In this document: piece by piece, positions 26,731-37,973 of the stretch | How the letters are laid out: the number at the start of each line of letters is the position of its first letter | Numbering within the stretch: the first letter of the stretch is position 1 | Source of the DNA: a bacterium | GTDB lineage: Bacteria > Patescibacteriota > Patescibacteriia > UBA9934 | Length of the DNA: 44,788 bases | Assembly (NCBI GenBank): GCA_020053275.1 | Contig: JAGVNL010000012.1 | Span: 1-44,788, forward strand | Direction: 5' to 3' | The notes under the pieces: generated by a model | Told to the model about the DNA's origin: nothing | Database searches by the model: none | What the model saw: only the letters and a program-made list of their open reading frames with translations | Made by a program: the position numbers and the translations under genes

Positions 26731-27276
26731 ATGTCTTCAACTTCCGAAACGACAACTGAAGTGGCAGAAGCCTCGGGGCCAGCCGCCGTACTAGGCGCCT
26801 TTGGCTTGCGTGGCGATTTGTTTGCCGCCCAGTTGGTCAACTTCCTGCTCGTTCTACTTGTCTTGTGGCGTTTTGCTTACAAGCCGATTATGAAAATGTT
26901 GGAGGAACGAGAAGCAAAGATCTCCAAGAGTGTTGTCGACGCCGAGAAAATCGAGCATCGTGTTCGTGAGTTTGAAGTAGAGCGAACAGACCTTCTTTTG
27001 GCCGCCCGCAAGGAAGCGCAAGAAATAGTTGTCGCTGCCGTCGGAGCCAGCGAAGAACGCAAAACAGAAATGCTGGAAGCAGCCAAGCGTGAAGTAGAAC
27101 GCGTTATTAGCAAGGGCAAGCAGCAGCTAGCGCTCGACAAAGAAGCAATACTAAAAGAAGCACGCAAGGATATGGTAGACATCGCCATGAAGGCCGCAGC
27201 ACGGATCCTCCACACGGGGATAGACGAAGCGAAGTCGCAGTCGCTGGCGGAGGAAGTGGTGCGCAAAATGACCTAA
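26731..27276 (+). CDS. atpF: ATP synthase subunit b
   Basis: LFAAQLVNFLLVLLVLWRFAYKPIMKMLEEREAKI. Confidence 0.93.
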   Translation: MSSTSETTTEVAEASGPAAVLGAFGLRGDLFAAQLVNFLLVLLVLWRFAYKPIMKMLEEREAKISKSVVDAEKIEHRVREFEVERTDLLLAARKEAQEIVVAAVGASEERKTEMLEAAKREVERVISKGKQQLALDKEAILKEARKDMVDIAMKAAARILHTGIDEAKSQSLAEEVVRKMT

Positions 27277-27277
27277 T

Positions 27278-27670
27278 ATGGCTAAGTTAAACATGACAAT
27301 TGTTGCCACCGAGGTCGTTAAACTGGTAGAAGACAAAACGCCAGCTCAAATAAGCGCAATCATGAAGGAGGTAGTGTCGCTGCTTAGCGAACAAGATGCT
27401 CTAGGTAGGTGGCGAGAGCTCGAAGCAGCTTTTCATAAAGCATGGAAAACTATTCACGGCGCTTCAAAAATTACCATCGTTTCCGCCCACGAGCTAACCA
27501 AGGCAGCCAGCAAGGCGCTAGACGAACAAGCTAACGGGGCAGAGGTAGTAACAATTGTCGACAACAGACTCATCGGCGGTGCAGTTATTCGTCTGGATAA
27601 CTCACGACTCGATGGCTCGATTACAGGATCCTTAATGCGCCTCAAAAACGCAATGTATACAGAAGTTTAG
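27278..27670 (+). CDS. atpH: ATP synthase subunit delta (short, 130 aa)
   Basis: C-terminal [37 protein letters not shown]; operon position. Confidence 0.88.
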   Translation: MAKLNMTIVATEVVKLVEDKTPAQISAIMKEVVSLLSEQDALGRWRELEAAFHKAWKTIHGASKITIVSAHELTKAASKALDEQANGAEVVTIVDNRLIGGAVIRLDNSRLDGSITGSLMRLKNAMYTEV

Positions 27671-27678
27671 CGAATATT

Positions 27679-29184
27679 ATGGCAAAAAAAGTAGACATTA
27701 TAGCCGCCTTGCGCGAGCAGGTTGCAAATTTCAAAGCCGTCTCCAATGTTGAGACAGTCGGCACTGTACTCTCGGTTGGTGACGGTGTGGCTCGCGTTTC
27801 CGGCCTCACCAATGCCAAGGCTCAAGAAATGCTGGACTTCAACGGCGTGACTGGCATCGCTCTCAACCTCGAAGAAGAGGTCATCGGTGCCATCATTCTT
27901 GGTGAGTCAACAAATATTAAAGAAGGCGACACGGTGCGTTCCACTGGTCGCATTTTATCAGTCCCAGTCGGCGACGACATTGTTGGCCGCGTGGTCGACG
28001 CACTAGGTAATCCAGTCGACGGTAAGGGCGCAATCACCGCTACCAAGCAAATGCCAGTCGAGAAGGTGGCCCCAGGTGTTATGACTCGCAAAGGCGTTTC
28101 CGTGCCTCTGCAAACTGGCATCAAAGCTATCGACGCCTTGATCCCAATCGGTCGTGGTCAGCGTGAACTTATCATCGGCGACCGTCAGACCGGCAAGACC
28201 GCCATCGCTATCGACACCATTCTGAACCAGCAAGGCTTGGGCGTGAAGTGCGTCTATGTTGCCATCGGTCAGAAGGAATCCAAAATCGCCAACCTCCGCG
28301 CTCGTTTAGAAAAGGCTGGTGCTATGGAGTACACCACCATCGTCTTGGCTGGTGCCTCAGATCCAGCGTCAATGTTGTATGTCGCGCCATACGCTGGCTG
28401 TGCCATTGCCGAATATTTCATGGAAAAGGGCGAAGATGTGCTCATCGTTTACGATGATCTTTCCAAGCACGCCTGGGCCTACCGCGAAATATCGCTCTTG
28501 CTCCGCCGTCCACCAGGCCGTGAAGCCTATCCTGGTGATGTCTTTTACTTGCACTCCCGTTTGCTCGAACGATCAGCTCGTGTCAGCGAAGAACACGGTG
28601 GGGGATCAATCACCGCCTTGCCAATCATCGAAACTCAGGGTGGCGATGTGTCAGCCTACATTCCAACCAATGTCATTTCTATCACCGACGGTCAGATTTA
28701 TTTGGAAAGTGATTTGTTCTACCGTGGCCAACGCCCAGCACTCAATGTCGGCTTGTCTGTTTCCCGTGTCGGTTCTGCCGCCCAAACAAAGGCCATGAAA
28801 AATGTCGCCAAAACTCTCAAGGTCGACTTGGCTCAGTTCCGCGAGTTGGAGGCCTTCTCGCAGTTTGCTACAGATCTCGACGAGGCCACTAAAAAGCAAA
28901 TCGAACGAGGCCGCCGCGCCATGGAACTAATGAAGCAAAAGCAGTACGCTCCCTTGCCGTTCTTTGAGCAGGCAGTCGTCATCTTTGCTTTGAACGCCGG
29001 TCATCTCGATGTTATTCCAGTCGTCGACATTCTCCGTTTTGAGGAAGAACTTTTGGCCTATATGCGCAGCACCGGTGCGTCAACCTTGAAGTCAATCGAA
29101 TCCTCCAAAGATGTTTCCGCAGAAGCTAAAACCGAACTCGAAAATCACATCACTACCTTCATTAGTATTTTCCAAAAGTCATAA
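27679..29184 (+). CDS. atpA: ATP synthase subunit alpha
   Basis: [41 protein letters not shown]. Confidence 0.98.
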   Translation: MAKKVDIIAALREQVANFKAVSNVETVGTVLSVGDGVARVSGLTNAKAQEMLDFNGVTGIALNLEEEVIGAIILGESTNIKEGDTVRSTGRILSVPVGDDIVGRVVDALGNPVDGKGAITATKQMPVEKVAPGVMTRKGVSVPLQTGIKAIDALIPIGRGQRELIIGDRQTGKTAIAIDTILNQQGLGVKCVYVAIGQKESKIANLRARLEKAGAMEYTTIVLAGASDPASMLYVAPYAGCAIAEYFMEKGEDVLIVYDDLSKHAWAYREISLLLRRPPGREAYPGDVFYLHSRLLERSARVSEEHGGGSITALPIIETQGGDVSAYIPTNVISITDGQIYLESDLFYRGQRPALNVGLSVSRVGSAAQTKAMKNVAKTLKVDLAQFRELEAFSQFATDLDEATKKQIERGRRAMELMKQKQYAPLPFFEQAVVIFALNAGHLDVIPVVDILRFEEELLAYMRSTGASTLKSIESSKDVSAEAKTELENHITTFISIFQKS

Positions 29185-29193
29185 TCTTCGCTT

Positions 29194-30075
29194 GTGGCAG
29201 TTTCTCGCAAAATTATTCAACGCCGCATCAAGTCGGTTCGTAATACCAGAAAGATTACGAAGGCGATGGAATTAGTGGCCGCCGCTAAAATGCGTCGGGC
29301 AGGGGCGGCAGTTGTCAAAACCAGGCCATTCGCCACACTGTCGTGGGAAACCATTCGGAAAGTTGTGGCCGCAACTGGTGAGTCGGTAGAACACGCATTA
29401 CTGGCAGCTAAGCCCACTGCCTCGCGAACATTATTGGTGCTCTTCGCCTCAGATAGGGGACTGGCTGGCGGGTACAATGTCAACATTCTCAAGCTGGCAC
29501 TGCAAACCATTAAAACCCTACCAGTCGGTAATGTCGACGCTATAACAATAGGTAAACGAGCCGGCGACGCGATGGCTAGAACGGGTGTACCAATGATTGC
29601 TTCGTTCACAGGCCTCGCCGAACAACCAAAGTTTGCCGACATCGTACCGATCGGTCGCCTGATCATCGAGCAGTTCACTAAAGGTAATTACCAGAATGTC
29701 ATTCTCGGGTCGACAGAATATGTCTCCGCCATCACGCAAAAGGCCAACATCAAGACATTGCTTCCGATCACTCTCGACGAAGCAATAGGCGGAGCCACCG
29801 CTCCCCGCCAGAACGAAGCAATCTCGTTTGAACCAAATCCTGCTCGTGTCCTTGATCGCGTTCTTCCCGGCTTGCTAGAAACAATGGTTTACCAGGCCTT
29901 ACTCGAAGCAGCAGCTAGTGAACACGCCTCTCGTATGATGGCTATGCGGAACGCCACAGACAGTGCCACGGAGATGCTCGACGACCTCACATTCACTTAT
30001 AACCAGGCTCGTCAAGGCGCCATCACGCAAGAAATTGCGGAAATCAGTGGCGGCAAGGCAGCCTTGGAGAAATAA
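29194..30075 (+). CDS. atpG: ATP synthase subunit gamma (GTG start)
   Basis: RRIKSVRNTRKITKAMELVAAAKMRRA...ASEHASRMMAMRNATDSA. Confidence 0.97.
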   Translation: MAVSRKIIQRRIKSVRNTRKITKAMELVAAAKMRRAGAAVVKTRPFATLSWETIRKVVAATGESVEHALLAAKPTASRTLLVLFASDRGLAGGYNVNILKLALQTIKTLPVGNVDAITIGKRAGDAMARTGVPMIASFTGLAEQPKFADIVPIGRLIIEQFTKGNYQNVILGSTEYVSAITQKANIKTLLPITLDEAIGGATAPRQNEAISFEPNPARVLDRVLPGLLETMVYQALLEAAASEHASRMMAMRNATDSATEMLDDLTFTYNQARQGAITQEIAEISGGKAALEK

Positions 30076-30078
30076 AAG

Positions 30079-30157
30079 TCGGTAGTTAGTAGTTGGTAGT
30101 CTGTAGTCAGGCTCACTAACGAAGCAAACTACTAACTACAAACTACATACTACCAAC
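30079..30157. repeat. AACTAC/GTAGTT-type imperfect inverted repeat between atpG and atpD
   Basis: ggtagttagtagttggtagtctgtagtc ... aaactactaactacaaactacatactaccaact. Confidence 0.75.
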
Positions 30158-30162
30158 TCTAA

Positions 30163-31539
<1,377 letters not shown>

Positions 31540-31543
31540 TTTT

Positions 31544-31975
31544 ATGAGTGAGCTTAAATTAAAAATCGTCACTCCTGAACGCATCGTCTTCGAGGGCGCT
31601 GTCGACTCGTTGACAGCCATGACCGAGAACGGCGAAATCACCGTGTTGCCAAATCATATTCCGCTGGCAACTCTACTTAAGGCTGGTGAGATGCGAGTAA
31701 TGAATGGCAATGATCTAACACTCCTCGCAGTTTCCACCGGTCTACTCGAGGTCCATGCTGGCAATGAGATTGTCATTCTAGCCGACACCGCCGAACGCTC
31801 GGAAGAGCTTGAACTGGCGGCGATTGAGGCTGCCAAGCTAGCAGCCGAGCAGGCGCTGTCAGCAGCCAAGAACAAGGACAGTGTCAGCTTTGCCGACGCC
31901 GCTGCTCACCTCGAACGAGAATTGGCTCGTTACCGCGTAGCTATTAAACATAAGCATCGCTCGTCCAAGAACTAG
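31544..31975 (+). CDS. atpC: ATP synthase subunit epsilon
   Basis: LKIVTPERIVFEGAVDSLTAMTENGEITVLPNHIPLATLLKAGEMRV. Confidence 0.95.
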   Translation: MSELKLKIVTPERIVFEGAVDSLTAMTENGEITVLPNHIPLATLLKAGEMRVMNGNDLTLLAVSTGLLEVHAGNEIVILADTAERSEELELAAIEAAKLAAEQALSAAKNKDSVSFADAAAHLERELARYRVAIKHKHRSSKN

Positions 31976-31978
31976 TGG

Positions 31979-31992
31979 TACAATGGGGCAGT
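31979..31992 (+). promoter_or_regulatory. Extended -10 promoter (TGG-TACAAT) 8 nt from helicase ATG (leaderless)
   Basis: agTGGTACAATggggcagtATG; overlaps neither SD nor upstream gene body. Confidence 0.45.
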
Positions 31993-34854
31993 ATGAGCAC
32001 GCTTCATGACGGCCTAAATAAGGAACAACTGCAAGCTGTCACGCATGGCGCTGGCCCCTTAATGATTGTTGCTGGGGCAGGAACAGGCAAAACTACTGTT
32101 ATCACCAAGCGCATTGCCTGGCTGATTGAATCCGGTCTCGCCAAGCAAGAAGAAATCCTCGCCCTCACCTTCACAGAAAAAGCCGCCACAGAAATGGAGG
32201 AGCGCGTTGATCAACTTTTACCAATCGGCTACCTCGACCTATGGATAGCCACCTTCCACGGCTTTTGCGAGCGCGTACTCCGTACCTACGGCATAGACAT
32301 CGGCCTCGCCAATTCGTTTAAACTTTTTACAACTGTCGACACCTGGATGCTGGTTCGCAAGAATCTCGCACTTTTTAATTTTGACTACTTCAAGCCACAA
32401 GGTAATCCTACAAAATTCATCGAAACTATTTTGACGCACTACTCTCGTGCTAAGGACGAGGGCGTCACGCCAGAAATGTATCAAGCGAGCGTCGCCAAGC
32501 TTGAACTCAACGCAGCATCAACCGAGGAAGAAGAACTTGAGTTAAAAAAGATGCGCGAGCTGGCAAACGGTTACGCTGTGTACCAGCAACTACTGGCGGA
32601 CAACTCCTCCCTCGACTTTGGCGACCTCATTCTCCAAACTCTAACCCTCTTCCGTACCCGTCCAAACATTCTAAAAAAATATCAGGCGCAGTTCAAGTAT
32701 ATAGTGGTCGACGAATTTCAGGACACTAACTCTGCTCAGTACCAGCTTATAAAGTTGCTCGGCGGTTCGGCTCGCAACATTACGGTAGTGGGGGACGACG
32801 ACCAAGCTATTTACCGTTTTCGTGGTGCCGCGCTAGCCAACATCCTTAACTTCCGCACTGACTTTCCGGACACGGCGCGCGTCGTCCTAACTCACAACTA
32901 CCGCAGCGGTAAAGTAATTCTCGACCACGCCTACAACCTAATTCAAAACAATAATCCGCATCGGCTCGAAGCTAGCGAATCTCTCAACAAACAACTCATT
33001 GCTGCCAACGGCACGGAGGGTTTTGTGCAACACCTCCACCTACCAACTCTCACCGACGAAATCGCCCAAACTGCGGAAATCATCCTTGCTCTGCACGCTT
33101 CTGGTTGCGCTTGGAACGACATCGCTATCCTCGTTCGCGGTAACGACGCCGCAGATCCCTTCATCCTCGAGTTCGAGCGAGCCGGCATTCCGTATCGCTT
33201 CATGGCCCTGTCTGGCCTCTACACTAAACCAATTATCCTCGACGCTTTGGCATATTTGCGAGTAGTTGATCAACCACACGACAGTCCATCGCTGTACCGC
33301 ATTCTCAGTCATCCGCGGCTTGGCTTAACCGAAAAAGATCTCGTCGAGCTAAGCTATCACGCTCGTAAATCCGGCAGCACCTTATTTCAAGCCCTAAGCA
33401 GTTGCCAGTTTCTGCCACAAATCACCCTTGAAAGCAAAGAAACCACACTTGCCATAATTAAGTATCTTGAAGATCTCCGCTCTCATGCTAAACGATTACC
33501 AGTCACCGAACTCTTTGTTGAAGTGCTAAAAATTACTGGTTTGCTGGCCGACACCGCGCGTTTGGGTGAACGGCAACAGCGCGAGGAATACCAATTAATG
33601 CAATCATTTTTGGAACGGTTGCGTCGCTTCGCAGCTGGTAGCGCAGACAAAAGCGTTCATGCTTTCCTGGAAGAATTTACTCACGAACGGGCAGCTGGCG
33701 AGAGTGGCGCCCTACCACACGACATTGAGGAAGGCCCTGATGTCGTCAATATCATGACGGTGCATGGTGCCAAAGGTTTGGAGTTCCGTTTTGTCTTTGT
33801 CGTCAACCTTGTTGAGCAGCGTTTTCCCTCACAGGCTCGCGGTGCCTCATTGTCATTCCCGCTAGGCCTAGTTAACGAAGATTGGTCGAGTGATGAGCAC
33901 CAGCGCGAAGAACGCCGTCTCTTTTATGTTGCGATGACGCGAGCCAAAGAAGGTCTTTACCTCCTCTCCGCCGACGATTACGGTGGTGTCCGCTACAAGA
34001 AACCTTCTCGTTATCTGGTTGAGCTTGGCTTCATTGACCCCTCACAAATAAAAACCAGCAAAAAAGATTCAGTTGACACATTGGCTAACTCAACTACCAC
34101 AATCGATAACTCACCAATAGCCTACCAAACCCCAAAAAAACTTAGCTTCACCCAAATCGCCGCCTTTGATAAATGTCCGCTCCAATATAAATTTGCTCAC
34201 ATTTTACATGTCCCAGTTTTTGGCCGTTACCAAATGAGCTACGGCAAATCCATGCATAACACTCTCCAGTTGTTCATGGAGGCGTATTCATCAATTCCAC
34301 TTGTGCCACTGCTGAAAATCTTTGATGAGCAATGGATTGACGAGTGGTATGAGAATGACGAACAAAGAGAGCAATATCGCAGTGACGGTAAAAAGTCATT
34401 AGCTACTTTTTACAAACAAGTTATCACTAACAAACCAAAACCAATATTTCTCGAAAGAGGATTTACACTCAAAATCCTCGATGTCACGGTTAAAGGCAGG
34501 ATCGACCGTATAGACGAAATCGAGAACGGTTGGGAGATTATTGACTACAAAACCGGCGGTGCTAAAACTATTAGCAATATCAGCTGGGAAGACAAACGAC
34601 AATTGGTGCTGTACGCTATGGCTGTAGCCCAATGTTTTACGGAGGCACCGGTCAATATAAAACTCACTTATTATTATTTGGAGAACAACTCAACCGTCAG
34701 CTTCCAAGCGACAGCTAAAGATCAAGCTAAGTTGATCGACAACATCACAGAGTTCATGAGCCTAATCAGGGTCAGCGACTTCGCACCAACGCCGAATAAG
34801 TTCACCTGTTCGTCCTGTGACTTCAAAGATATTTGCAACTTCAACGCCTCATAA
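31993..34854 (+). CDS. UvrD/Rep-like helicase with C-terminal PD-(D/E)XK Fe-S nuclease domain
   Basis: LNKEQLQAVTHGAGPLMIVAGAGTGKTTVI; VVDEFQDTN; VMTVHGAKGLEF; C-terminal GRIDRIDEIENGWEIIDYKTG and CPLQYKF...CSSCDFKDIC. Confidence 0.93.
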   Translation: MSTLHDGLNKEQLQAVTHGAGPLMIVAGAGTGKTTVITKRIAWLIESGLAKQEEILALTFTEKAATEMEERVDQLLPIGYLDLWIATFHGFCERVLRTYGIDIGLANSFKLFTTVDTWMLVRKNLALFNFDYFKPQGNPTKFIETILTHYSRAKDEGVTPEMYQASVAKLELNAASTEEEELELKKMRELANGYAVYQQLLADNSSLDFGDLILQTLTLFRTRPNILKKYQAQFKYIVVDEFQDTNSAQYQLIKLLGGSARNITVVGDDDQAIYRFRGAALANILNFRTDFPDTARVVLTHNYRSGKVILDHAYNLIQNNNPHRLEASESLNKQLIAANGTEGFVQHLHLPTLTDEIAQTAEIILALHASGCAWNDIAILVRGNDAADPFILEFERAGIPYRFMALSGLYTKPIILDALAYLRVVDQPHDSPSLYRILSHPRLGLTEKDLVELSYHARKSGSTLFQALSSCQFLPQITLESKETTLAIIKYLEDLRSHAKRLPVTELFVEVLKITGLLADTARLGERQQREEYQLMQSFLERLRRFAAGSADKSVHAFLEEFTHERAAGESGALPHDIEEGPDVVNIMTVHGAKGLEFRFVFVVNLVEQRFPSQARGASLSFPLGLVNEDWSSDEHQREERRLFYVAMTRAKEGLYLLSADDYGGVRYKKPSRYLVELGFIDPSQIKTSKKDSVDTLANSTTTIDNSPIAYQTPKKLSFTQIAAFDKCPLQYKFAHILHVPVFGRYQMSYGKSMHNTLQLFMEAYSSIPLVPLLKIFDEQWIDEWYENDEQREQYRSDGKKSLATFYKQVITNKPKPIFLERGFTLKILDVTVKGRIDRIDEIENGWEIIDYKTGGAKTISNISWEDKRQLVLYAMAVAQCFTEAPVNIKLTYYYLENNSTVSFQATAKDQAKLIDNITEFMSLIRVSDFAPTPNKFTCSSCDFKDICNFNAS

Positions 34855-34862
34855 CTCTTCAT

Positions 34863-35204
34863 ATGCAAGGTATCGGCAGTTTACTCGCCACATCATTTCT
34901 AAAACGGCACGGCATTGAGCAGTCGGTCACGGCCACTATGATTGTGCAGCGAGCCAATGCCATTTTGGCAGGGCTTATTGTGGACTCACCGCTTAAAAAT
35001 GATGTTTACATAATCTCCTACAAAAACGACGAGCTAGTCGTTGCCTGTCGTCATGCCGCAGCCTCACACGGTGTGCAGCAGTTATTGCCACAGTTGCGTG
35101 CCGCCATTCAACAAGACTTTCCGAACAAATCATTTTTGGCAATGCGTACTCGTCTTAGCGGCCAAGAGTGGTATAATAATATCGCACTTGAATCTGGCCT
35201 ATGA
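34863..35204 (+). CDS. DciA/DUF721-like protein
   Basis: Small basic protein: ANAIL...DVYIISYKNDELVVACRHAAASHGVQQLLPQLRAAIQQ. Confidence 0.55.
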   Translation: MQGIGSLLATSFLKRHGIEQSVTATMIVQRANAILAGLIVDSPLKNDVYIISYKNDELVVACRHAAASHGVQQLLPQLRAAIQQDFPNKSFLAMRTRLSGQEWYNNIALESGL

Positions 35205-35584
35205 ATTTGCGTGATTATCTTCTATCAATGTTGTTCGGCACTCTTGCTGCTTTGGCCGCAGTAATTATCGTCCTAATCATGATCGACCCAGCCAGTGCTG
35301 GGCTGCTAGCTTTCGCCAGTCTATACATCACACTTGGCGCTGCCGCTGTTGGCTGCTTCACCATAGTTGGAACCCTCGTTAGAGTGCGTCGGCAAGAAGC
35401 AGGAGCAGATGTTGGCCAAGCTGTAGCTCGTTCACTCCGCCAAGCCATCTTCTTTGCCATCCTACTCCTCATCTCGCTTTTCCTCTCTTCGCGTGATTTG
35501 CTCACCGTGTGGACAGTTATCCTCCTCATAATTTTGGTAACCTTAGTTGAGTTTTTCTTTCTGGCGGGGAAGCGTGAGGCGTAG
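35201..35584 (+). CDS. Hypothetical 4-TM membrane protein
   Basis: Hydrophobic segments; overlaps upstream stop by 4 nt. Confidence 0.7.
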   Translation: MNLRDYLLSMLFGTLAALAAVIIVLIMIDPASAGLLAFASLYITLGAAAVGCFTIVGTLVRVRRQEAGADVGQAVARSLRQAIFFAILLLISLFLSSRDLLTVWTVILLIILVTLVEFFFLAGKREA

Positions 35585-35604
35585 TAAGATAGGCATTACC
35601 ACCT

Positions 35605-36657
35605 ATGCTTAACCGTCTTTTTGGTCGCTTTTCACGCGACATCGCCATTGACCTCGGCACTTCTCATACTCGCCTTTTTATTAAGGAGAAGGGGATTGTC
35701 ATGCACGAGCCATCAATCGTCGCCATCAACACCCGCACTAATCAAATTCTCGCCGTGGGTCATGCCGCCAAGGACATGGTTGGCAAAACTCCACCGCACA
35801 TCGTGACTACTCGTCCGCTAAGTAAGGGTGTCATTTCGGACTTCGAAGTAACAGAAAAAATGTTAAAGTATTTTGTCGACACTATTCATGAAGAGTCATT
35901 TACCATCGTCCCGCGACCTCACATTGTCATGAGCGTGCCACTCGAAATTACCGAAGTTGAACGCAAGGCTGTGGAAGACGCCGCCCTCGGCGCAGGCGCT
36001 CGTGAAGTGTCGCTGGTGGAGTCGCCAATTCTCGCCGCCCTTGGCGCTGGTTTACCAATCGAAGCGTCTATCGGTAACATGATAGTGGACATTGGCGGCG
36101 GTACCACAGAGATCGCGGTCATCTCGCTATCGGGTATTGTTACCTGGAAGTCGCTAACAGTAGCTGGCGACGAAATGACCAAAAATATTATTACCTACGC
36201 TCGCGATGTTTTCAATATTCTTACAGGTGACAAAGTTGCCGAACAAGTAAAAATGCGCATTGGCAGCACTGTGGACACTGGCGATCGCCTAGAAATCGAA
36301 ATGCGTGGCCGTGACTTAGTAACAGGCTTGCCAAAACAAGTAATCATCAACGAGGGTCAGGTACGGGAAGCTATCTACAAATCAGTTAAGGTCATCATCG
36401 AAAACATCAAAGCCACTATTGAAGTCACACCGCCAGAACTAGTTGCGGATATTTATGAACGGGGCATAGTCCTCACTGGTGGTGGCGCCTTACTGCGCGG
36501 CATCGAGCGCAGCATCAGTAAGGAGGTAGACATTCCAGTCCGCATCGCCGAAGACCCAATGACCGCCACTGTTCGTGGAGCTGGTATACTGCTCGATCAG
36601 CCATTACTCTTGAACGACATCGCCCTCCCAGCAACTGGCCACGACGCCGTTCGTTAA
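35605..36657 (+). CDS. mreB: Rod-shape determining protein MreB
   Basis: RDIAIDLGTSHTRLFIKEKGIVMHEPSIVAIN; MIVDIGGGTTEIAVISLSGIV. Confidence 0.98.
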   Translation: MLNRLFGRFSRDIAIDLGTSHTRLFIKEKGIVMHEPSIVAINTRTNQILAVGHAAKDMVGKTPPHIVTTRPLSKGVISDFEVTEKMLKYFVDTIHEESFTIVPRPHIVMSVPLEITEVERKAVEDAALGAGAREVSLVESPILAALGAGLPIEASIGNMIVDIGGGTTEIAVISLSGIVTWKSLTVAGDEMTKNIITYARDVFNILTGDKVAEQVKMRIGSTVDTGDRLEIEMRGRDLVTGLPKQVIINEGQVREAIYKSVKVIIENIKATIEVTPPELVADIYERGIVLTGGGALLRGIERSISKEVDIPVRIAEDPMTATVRGAGILLDQPLLLNDIALPATGHDAVR

Positions 36658-36666
36658 TACATAAGT

Positions 36667-37473
36667 ATGCTACGACAGTCTCGCATCACCAAGACCGGTT
36701 ATGGTTTGCGCACTGCAGGTATTTTTTTCGCTATCATCATCGGCTATTTGTTGTTACGAGCAATCCCTCCAGTGGGTCGAGTTTTTAATCGCTTAGAACA
36801 TGGTTTGGTTGTTATAGGTACCGGCATTGGCGGAATCATCTCTCGCGTGACTAGTTCAGAATCCTCAACCAATTCTCAGTTAAACATTTGCTCGGATAGA
36901 TTAGCAGAGGCCAGTGTACAAATAACAAATCTGAGCGAACAAGCAAAAAATATTAGTGAGCTTGAGTCGCTACTTGGCTACATTCAGGAAGCAAAGGTTG
37001 TTGGTGTTGTGGCTCGCATAATTACTCGTTCGCTACCAGAGACAGCAGAAGTTACTATAGACAAAGGCAGCCAGGACGGCATAGTCAGCGGTAGCGCAGC
37101 CACCATTGGCCGCGGTCATTTGCTCGGCGTAGTTGGCAGCGTCAATAGCGGATCAGCGCAGGTAAGACTAGTTAATAGTAAGGTGAGTAGCATCCCAGCC
37201 ATGATAATAAATACCAGTCGCACCATCGGCTTGGTTGAGGGGCAGAACGGCTCGGTCCTGCGCATGCAGTATATTCCGCTAGACGCCACTATTCACGAAG
37301 GCGATGTCGTTGTGACCTCAGGTTTGGCCGGTAATCTACCTGCAAACATTGTGATTGGTATCGTTACCAGCGTCATCAAGGTCGAGACAGCCCCCTTCCA
37401 GGAAGCCTTGATCGAGCCACTCTATGACGACAGAACCTGGACCAATGTTTTGGTGCTAAGTTCAACACCTTAG
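36667..37473 (+). CDS. mreC: Rod-shape determining protein MreC
   Basis: N-terminal TM/coiled coil; VVARIITRSLPETAEVTIDKGSQDGIVSGSAATIGRGHLLGVVGSV. Confidence 0.93.
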   Translation: MLRQSRITKTGYGLRTAGIFFAIIIGYLLLRAIPPVGRVFNRLEHGLVVIGTGIGGIISRVTSSESSTNSQLNICSDRLAEASVQITNLSEQAKNISELESLLGYIQEAKVVGVVARIITRSLPETAEVTIDKGSQDGIVSGSAATIGRGHLLGVVGSVNSGSAQVRLVNSKVSSIPAMIINTSRTIGLVEGQNGSVLRMQYIPLDATIHEGDVVVTSGLAGNLPANIVIGIVTSVIKVETAPFQEALIEPLYDDRTWTNVLVLSSTP

Positions 37474-37474
37474 T

Positions 37475-37972
37475 ATGCGTGAAGCAATTTATCTTGCTCT
37501 CGGTTTTTTTGTAACATTGTTCATCGCCTCATGCGTTGTGCCGTCGTTACCGTATCCGCTTTATTACACACCTCTAATTACTATTACCGGTCTACTTGTC
37601 TTGCAACGAGGTATTATCGGTGCAGGTCTTGCTTGGTTAATCATCGGTAACTTATTGCTTGCCACGAATCATGTTTCACCACAAACCTTATTACCACAAT
37701 TAGCAGCCACAGTCATAGCAGCCTTTTTCGCTACTCGAGTCTTCGCTACTCGTTCGGTGTACGCCCTCATGGGACTGGGCTTGCTTACAGGTTTAGTCAT
37801 TGGCCTAGTAACATTACTCATAGCCTTGTTTAGCTTAGCTACTGGAGGATTCGTAGCATCTAGCGGATCAATCATTTGGTCCTTCGTCCTCTTGCAAATT
37901 GGCCTATACATAGGATTCATGACATCCATTTCTCTTCGCAACTGGGCAAAAAGAACCTTCGTAGTTCGTTAG
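37475..37972 (+). CDS. mreD: MreD-like membrane protein
   Basis: Multi-TM protein in the mreBC-X-mrdA position. Confidence 0.65.
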   Translation: MREAIYLALGFFVTLFIASCVVPSLPYPLYYTPLITITGLLVLQRGIIGAGLAWLIIGNLLLATNHVSPQTLLPQLAATVIAAFFATRVFATRSVYALMGLGLLTGLVIGLVTLLIALFSLATGGFVASSGSIIWSFVLLQIGLYIGFMTSISLRNWAKRTFVVR

Positions 37973-37973
37973 T

